A stretch of DNA of 9,687 nucleotides from Methylacidiphilaceae bacterium (GTDB lineage: Bacteria > Verrucomicrobiota > Verrucomicrobiia > Methylacidiphilales > Methylacidiphilaceae), in contig JAQUAR010000032.1 in assembly GCA_028687155.1 (NCBI GenBank), forward strand, positions 1 to 9,687. Direction: 5' to 3'. The position numbers and the translations under genes are program-made. Of this stretch, positions 6,265 through 9,687 are shown in pieces. The notes below the pieces were generated by a model. That model did no database searches and had not been told where the DNA came from. It saw only the letters and a list, made by a program, of their open reading frames with translations. Every line of letters starts with the position of its first letter. Positions within the stretch are counted from its first letter, which is position 1.

Positions 6265-6479
6265 CTCTGGTACCGAGGGAGGCTCTTGTCCACGATGCAC
6301 GTTTTGTCCACCGGGCAGACGGCAACGCATTGCGGCTCATCGAAGAAACCGATGCACTCCGTGCACTTTTTGGGATCGATCAGGAAGATCCCCTCCTTTT
6401 CAAATATCGCCTTGTTCGGACACTCCGGCTCGCAGGCCGAGCAACCCGTGCACTGCGAAGCCACGATCTTGTATGGCAT
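6261..6479 (-). CDS. 2[4Fe-4S] ferredoxin, FdxN-type, downstream of nifB
   Basis: The 72-residue protein has two [4Fe-4S] motifs: [12 protein letters not shown] (C10, C13, C16, C20) and [18 protein letters not shown] (C39, C42, C51, C55). The eight-residue insertion in the second motif and the [10 protein letters not shown] sequence are typical of nif-associated (FdxN-like) ferredoxins. An extra cysteine lies at C61. Its position directly after nifB fits the known role of FdxN in supplying electrons to NifB. The ATG at 6479 has ACGGAG about 6 bases upstream; the longer open frame begins inside nifB and is not used. It starts 28 bases after nifB. Confidence 0.93.
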   Translation of the reverse strand: MPYKIVASQCTGCSACEPECPNKAIFEKEGIFLIDPKKCTECIGFFDEPQCVAVCPVDKTCIVDKSLPRYQR

Positions 6480-6507
6480 CGATTTCTCCGTTCCTTTCTC
6501 TTTTTGC

Positions 6508-8097
6508 TTATGCGGCCTGGCCCGCAGGCGCGCCCACCTCAACAAAAGCCCCTTGGCGAATCACCGCGTCTCCGCGCTCGACGTCCGCGACGGCTCCAGA
6601 CTTGAGCCTCTCGAGGTAGCCGCGGTAGTAGGAGATTGCCGACGTTTCGATGTAGCCATAGGCATACTGGTCGATCGGCTCGATTCCCGCCTTCCGAAGC
6701 TCCTCCTTGGGGCAGGCGCCGATCTTGGCAACCAGCACAGCCACGCAGTCGTTGATCGCGCGAATGACCCCTGCGAGAGCATCCTCTTCTCCGTAGCCCC
6801 CTTGGCAGTAGAGATCGACGCGCCGATGTCCGACGAACTTGGCGCCCGCCGTGCTCATCTCATAGATCTGGAACTCCTTGGCATGACCAAAGTGTTCGTT
6901 CACCTTTCCCCCGCCTTTCGTGGCGACCGCCAGGAGGATCTTCCGATTGCTGTTCTCTCCGGCCAGAGTCAGGAGCTCCTGCTCCCGAGCCGCCCGCCTG
7001 GCTGAGCGCTCGACCTCGACCGAGTCACGATAGGATTGGCGCTTCCCGGCATCGTACTGAATCTCCATCGACTCGATCCGCTCGGTGGTGAACTCGGCTC
7101 CCCGATCCTCGCCCAGCAAGCCGACCGCATCCGCTCGGCACTGCCGGCAGTGGCGCATCATGTTCATCTCTCCCTCGCATTTGTCCTGGAGGGCCTTCAG
7201 CTCCTGCGCCGTCGGACCGCGCTGCCCGGCGAGCCCAAAGACCGTCCCATGCTCGGGCGCCGAAATCAGCGGCATGATGTTGTGAAGAAAAGCCCCCCGG
7301 CTCTTGACCGCCTTGTTCACTTCGACCAGATGGTCGTCGTTGATCCCGGGGATCATCACCGAGTTGACCTTGCAGAGGATTCCGGCTTGGGTCAGCATCT
7401 CCAGGCCTTCGAGCTGGCGCTCGGAAAGGAGCTTCGCGGCGTCCTTGCCTACATAACGCTTGTGGCGGAAAAAGACCCAAGGGTAGATCCGGGCCCCGAC
7501 CTCGGGATCGATCATGTTGATCGTGATCGTCACATGATCGACCTTGAAATCCTTGATCCGGGCGACATGGTCCGGCAGGGCGAGCCCATTGGTGGAGAGG
7601 CAGAGCTTGATATCCGGAGCGGCTTTGAACACCCGATCGAAGGTTCCGAAGGTCTTATCCGGATTGGCCAAGGGATCCCCAGGACCCGCAATCCCCAGCA
7701 CCGTCATCTGCGGGATCTCGGAAGCCACCGCGAGGACCTTCCGGGCCGCCTGCTCCGGAGTCAGCCGCTCGCTGACCACCCCAGGGCGGCTCTCGTTGGC
7801 GCAATCGTACTTCCGGTTGCAGTAGTTACACTGGATATTGCAGGCGGGCGCCACCGCCACGTGCATCCGAGCATAGTGATGATGCGCTTCCTCGCTGTAG
7901 CAGGGATGGTTCTTGACCTTCTCCCAAACGTCCGGCGGGAGATCGCCGGAGCCGGCGCTCGAGCCGCAGCTCGACTTGCCGCTGCCGCCGGACGAACCAC
8001 ATCCCTGATGCGGCGGCGGCTTAACCGCGATTGCCAGCCCCTTGAGTTTCGAAAACCGCTCGCTCACACCTTGTTTAGCTTCCATCAGAGCTTCCAT
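6508..8097 (-). CDS. nifB: NifB, FeMo-co precursor synthase (radical SAM plus NifX-like domain)
   Basis: NifB joins two [4Fe-4S] clusters with a SAM-derived carbide and extra sulfur to give NifB-co, the core of the nitrogenase cofactor. The 529-residue protein has a Gly/Ser/Cys-rich N-terminus (33-51), the conserved [21 protein letters not shown] stretch (64-84), the radical SAM cysteines C86, C90 and C93 in [20 protein letters not shown] (135-146), and [11 protein letters not shown] (316-326), which carries further cluster-ligand cysteines. From about residue 385 a NifX/NafY-like domain follows ([22 protein letters not shown]). This is the fused two-domain form found in most Proteobacteria. 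The ATG at 8097 has AAGGGAAG upstream; an ATG four codons later is an alternative. It heads a ten-gene operon with a sigma54 promoter. Confidence 0.97.
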   Translation of the reverse strand: MEALMEAKQGVSERFSKLKGLAIAVKPPPHQGCGSSGGSGKSSCGSSAGSGDLPPDVWEKVKNHPCYSEEAHHHYARMHVAVAPACNIQCNYCNRKYDCANESRPGVVSERLTPEQAARKVLAVASEIPQMTVLGIAGPGDPLANPDKTFGTFDRVFKAAPDIKLCLSTNGLALPDHVARIKDFKVDHVTITINMIDPEVGARIYPWVFFRHKRYVGKDAAKLLSERQLEGLEMLTQAGILCKVNSVMIPGINDDHLVEVNKAVKSRGAFLHNIMPLISAPEHGTVFGLAGQRGPTAQELKALQDKCEGEMNMMRHCRQCRADAVGLLGEDRGAEFTTERIESMEIQYDAGKRQSYRDSVEVERSARRAAREQELLTLAGENSNRKILLAVATKGGGKVNEHFGHAKEFQIYEMSTAGAKFVGHRRVDLYCQGGYGEEDALAGVIRAINDCVAVLVAKIGACPKEELRKAGIEPIDQYAYGYIETSAISYYRGYLERLKSGAVADVERGDAVIRQGAFVEVGAPAGQAA

Positions 8098-8183
8098 GGC
8101 TTCTTCCCTTTCTGGCGGTTTCTTCGTTGTTGCGGCCGGCCCCCCGCCTTCCCTCGCGGAGAGCCCCGCATCATTTGGAATCG

Positions 8184-8199
8184 AGCAGGGAGCGTGCCA
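8184..8199 (-). promoter_or_regulatory. Sigma54 (-24/-12) promoter for the nifB operon
   Basis: The minus strand reads TGGCACG (8199-8193), CTCC, then CTGCT (8188-8184), with exactly 10 bases between the key GG and GC. The predicted transcript start is near 8173, giving a leader of about 75 bases before nifB. Two perfect NifA activator sites lie 100-150 bases upstream, the normal arrangement for a NifA-driven promoter. Confidence 0.9.
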
Positions 8200-8274
8200 A
8201 GTCGTTGCGCTTTCCACCAGCCATCCGAGAATGCGGAAAGATCGCTTCCTTCCCGCCACGGTTGAGATAGAGCC

Positions 8275-8290
8275 TGTCGGAACCGCAACA
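8275..8290. promoter_or_regulatory. NifA upstream activator sequence, nifB-proximal
   Basis: The site is a perfect TGT-N10-ACA (TGT at 8275-8277, ACA at 8288-8290), centred about 110 bases upstream of the predicted nifB transcript start. This is the usual distance for NifA acting by DNA looping. Confidence 0.75.
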
Positions 8291-8306
8291 GCTCCTTGTC
8301 TGGTTT

Positions 8307-8322
8307 TGTCCGCTTCTGGACA
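8307..8322. promoter_or_regulatory. NifA upstream activator sequence, nifB-distal
   Basis: The site is a perfect TGT-N10-ACA with extended symmetry (TGTCC-N6-GGACA). Its centre is 32 bases from that of the proximal site, about three helical turns, so both would face the same side of the DNA. Its centre is about 140 bases upstream of the predicted nifB transcript start. Confidence 0.78.
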
Positions 8323-8365
8323 GCAGGCTTGCAACAAAAGGAACGCCGGTGACAGGAGACGACCG

Positions 8366-8386
8366 AAAAAAGCCGGCACCCGCCGG
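8366..8386 (-). terminator. Intrinsic terminator after the A-type carrier operon
   Basis: On the minus strand a CCGGC/GCCGG hairpin with a four-base loop (8386-8373) is followed by C and six T's (8371-8366). It lies 24 bases after the IscA-like stop. It would separate the carrier operon from the nifB promoter region. The stem is short (5 bp) but fully G-C. Confidence 0.75.
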
Positions 8387-8409
8387 GAAAGCAGGGGAAT
8401 GCGCCGACA

Positions 8410-8733
8410 TCAGGCGCTGAAGCTCTGTCCGCAGCCGCACTCGCTCTTCGCCTTGGGATTATGGAAGGCGAACCCCTCGGCGAACGGCTTGCGGACGTAA
8501 TCCAGGAGCAGCCCGTCGAGCAGGGGAAGGCTCTCCGAATCGACGACGAGGCGGATTCCCCGGCATTCGAAGAGCCGATCCTGCGGAGAAATGGTCTCCG
8601 CCTTTTCCAGCAGATAACTCCATCCAGCGCACCCGGACCGGGTCAGCCCGATACGGAAAGCGGCATCCTCGGGTTCTCTTTGGAGAAAGGATCTGAGCCG
8701 GTCGGCTGCGGCTTCCGTCAGTTCAATCGCCAT
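8410..8733 (-). CDS. IscA-like A-type Fe-S carrier
   Basis: The 107-residue protein has the standard A-type length and the three cluster cysteines C35 (RSGCAGWSY), C99 and C101 (SECGCGQSF), separated by the usual 63 residues. The ending CGCGQSFSA is the classic IscA/HesB C-terminus. It would hold or transfer Fe-S clusters in the cytoplasm. It is the second gene of an operon with the ErpA-like gene, beginning 14 bases after it, and a terminator follows. The start at 8733 has GGGAGG and GGGAG upstream. Its sigma54 promoter and place next to nifA point to a nitrogenase-specific role, as for NifIscA, rather than general housekeeping. Confidence 0.92.
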   Translation of the reverse strand: MAIELTEAAADRLRSFLQREPEDAAFRIGLTRSGCAGWSYLLEKAETISPQDRLFECRGIRLVVDSESLPLLDGLLLDYVRKPFAEGFAFHNPKAKSECGCGQSFSA

Positions 8734-8747
8734 GCTCTCCCGCCTCC

Positions 8748-9167
8748 CTACTCTGCCGATTTGCTGCAGGTTGAAAAGGAGGAGCCGCAGCTGCAGGTGG
8801 AAGCGGCGTTGGGATTGACCACCACGAAGCGTGCGCCCCCCAGATCCTCTTCGTAGCCGATTTGGGCGCCCGCCAAGAACGGGAGGCTCCGCGCATCGAC
8901 CACCACGGCCACCTTTTCGGATTCGAAGGTAAAATCGTCCTCTTCGACTCTTTCATCGAAGGCAAAATTGTATTCGAACCCAGAACAGCCTCCCCCGGTG
9001 ACATAAACGCGGAGCTTGAGATTCGTCCGGCCGTCTTCCTCAAGCAGGTTCCTGATCTTTTCCGCCGCCTCTTGCGTCAAGGAGACCGCCGAAGCGGCTC
9101 CCTGGCTCGCTCCCGCTTCCCCGCTGGACTGCGGCCCTTCCCGTCGTTCCGTACTGATTCCTTCCAT
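8748..9167 (-). CDS. ErpA/IscA-like A-type Fe-S insertion protein
   Basis: This 139-residue A-type carrier has C61 in VTGGGCSGFEYNFAFDE and C125/C127 in STCSCGSSFS, the three cluster ligands 63 residues apart. VSLTQEAAEKI (28-38) begins the conserved fold. GGGCSGFEY and CSCGSSF are ErpA-like features. Odd points are a 27-residue hydrophilic N-terminal extension (Gly, Ser, Glu and Ala) and a fourth cysteine, C134. The ATG at 9167 lacks a ribosome site and lies at the start point predicted from the sigma54 promoter, so the transcript may be leaderless. No other ATG occurs before the conserved fold; a TTG at residue 30 would be too late. It leads a two-gene operon with the IscA-like gene. Confidence 0.9.
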   Translation of the reverse strand: MEGISTERREGPQSSGEAGASQGAASAVSLTQEAAEKIRNLLEEDGRTNLKLRVYVTGGGCSGFEYNFAFDERVEEDDFTFESEKVAVVVDARSLPFLAGAQIGYEEDLGGARFVVVNPNAASTCSCGSSFSTCSKSAE

Positions 9168-9178
9168 AAATCAGATCG

Positions 9179-9194
9179 AGCAGCTTGCGTGCCA
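9179..9194 (-). promoter_or_regulatory. Sigma54 (-24/-12) promoter for the ErpA-like/IscA-like operon
   Basis: The minus strand reads TGGCACG (9194-9188), CAAG, then CTGCT (9183-9179), with 10 bases between GG and GC. It matches the nifW and nifB promoters in both conserved blocks. The predicted transcript start (about 9168) falls one base before the ATG. No TGT-N10-ACA site was found within about 250 bases upstream. Confidence 0.83.
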
Positions 9195-9220
9195 GGAACA
9201 CCGACACTCGATCGGCAAGT

Positions 9221-9236
9221 TGGCAAGGAATCTGCT
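9221..9236 (+). promoter_or_regulatory. Sigma54 (-24/-12) promoter for nifA
   Basis: The plus strand reads TGGCAAG (9221-9227), GAAT, then CTGCT (9232-9236), with 10 bases between GG and GC. The -24 block differs by one base from the other three promoters. The predicted start is near 9247, leaving a leader of about 39 bases before the nifA ATG. It implies that nifA itself is under sigma54 control, by autoactivation or by another activator such as NtrC; no NifA site is visible nearby. Confidence 0.7.
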
Positions 9237-9285
9237 TCCCTAGCCATGAGCACCGGTCGAGGATCGGAGCTCAAACCAGAGTACA

Positions 9286-9687
9286 ATGCAGCCGATCAAC
9301 CTGGAACTCACCGCAATCTACGAGATCAGTAAGCTGCTCAACTCCTCCCTTGATCTGGAGTATTCGTTTCGCGGCGTTCTCAAGCTCTTGGCCACCTACT
9401 TCGGAATGGAGCGCGGGATGGTCATTCTGGGCCGGGATGAGACGCTCCACGCTCTCGCATGGCTCGGCTTTCCCCAAGAGCGGCTTGGGCCTGATCGGAT
9501 GGCCGGGGCGCGTCCGGTCGTCCAGTACATTCAAAAGACCGGATTTCCGACGGCGGTCCCGGACGAAACCCAGGAACCTCTTCTCGCCTCCTATGTCTCC
9601 GGCTTCCCTCCCCGGAAGGGGACCCCGATCTCCTTCCTCGGTATCCCCATCCTCCACGACCGGGAATGCCTAGGCGTGCTGATCCTC
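9286..9687 (+). CDS. nifA: NifA, sigma54-dependent nif activator (N-terminal part, cut by window edge)
   Basis: NifA activates nif promoters by binding TGT-N10-ACA and driving sigma54 polymerase with its AAA+ domain. Only the first 134 residues are here, and they match the NifA GAF domain: LTAIYEISKLLNSSLDLEYSF (8-28), ATYFGMERGMVIL (36-48), VVQYIQKTGFPTAVPDE (78-94) and ISFLGIPILHDRECLGVLIL (115-134). The AAA+ and helix-turn-helix parts would lie to the right. The ATG at 9286 is the first in frame after a stop at 9247-9249; its ribosome site is weak (AGAG), with GGAG too far upstream at 9266. It is transcribed away from the A-type carrier operon, with a 118-base intergenic region between them. 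VnfA or AnfA share this domain, but the nif context favours NifA. Confidence 0.9.
   Translation, partial: MQPINLELTAIYEISKLLNSSLDLEYSFRGVLKLLATYFGMERGMVILGRDETLHALAWLGFPQERLGPDRMAGARPVVQYIQKTGFPTAVPDETQEPLLASYVSGFPPRKGTPISFLGIPILHDRECLGVLIL

Noticed and set aside
5737..8265. Plus-strand frames of 422 and 409 codons opposite nifB, the ferredoxin and the HesB-like gene
   Set aside because: They are mirror-strand shadows of strongly conserved minus-strand genes.
1..9687. tRNA, rRNA, CRISPR arrays, insertion sequences, long repeats
   Set aside because: None was seen; the window is densely coding with short intergenic regions that are explained by promoters, activator sites and one terminator.

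Overview
The window is part of a nitrogen-fixation (nif) gene region from a GC-rich bacterium (roughly 60 % GC by eye). The gene set (NifW, NifT, NifZ, FixA, NifB fused to a NifX-like domain, a GAF-type NifA) and the sigma54 (-24/-12) promoters indicate the proteobacterial style of nif organisation. That style also occurs in verrucomicrobial methanotrophs. A Methylacidimicrobium-like or proteobacterial methanotroph-like host would fit, but this is a guess from gene content and base composition, not a demonstrated assignment.

Layout from right to left, since nearly everything is on the minus strand. At the right edge nifA (plus strand, cut by the window edge) is divergent from a two-gene operon for A-type Fe-S carriers (ErpA-like, then IscA-like), which ends at an intrinsic terminator. 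A 312-base gap follows. It holds two NifA-type upstream activator sequences (TGT-N10-ACA) and a sigma54 promoter, and then a long, tightly packed operon begins: nifB, a 2[4Fe-4S] ferredoxin, a HesB/IscA-like protein, a TPR-like protein, nifZ, nifS, nifT, a DegT/StrS-family aminotransferase-like protein, an 84-residue protein of unknown function, and a SIR2-like protein. Many junctions are ATGA overlaps. After a 134-base gap with another sigma54 promoter come nifW and fixA, which overlap at GTGA; fixA runs off the left edge.

Functionally the window covers Fe-S supply (NifS as sulfur source, three A-type carriers), the FeMo-co precursor step (NifB with its likely ferredoxin), nitrogenase maturation and protection (NifZ, NifW, NifT), electron supply (FixA of the FixABCX bifurcating complex) and transcriptional control (NifA with sigma54). 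All four promoters share the same -12 sequence, and three share an identical -24 sequence.

The least explained part is the tail of the nifB operon. There a DegT-family protein that lacks the expected PLP lysine, a small unknown protein, and a SIR2-like protein with an altered active-site motif are translationally linked to nifS and nifT. No RNA genes, CRISPR arrays, insertion sequences or long repeats were seen.
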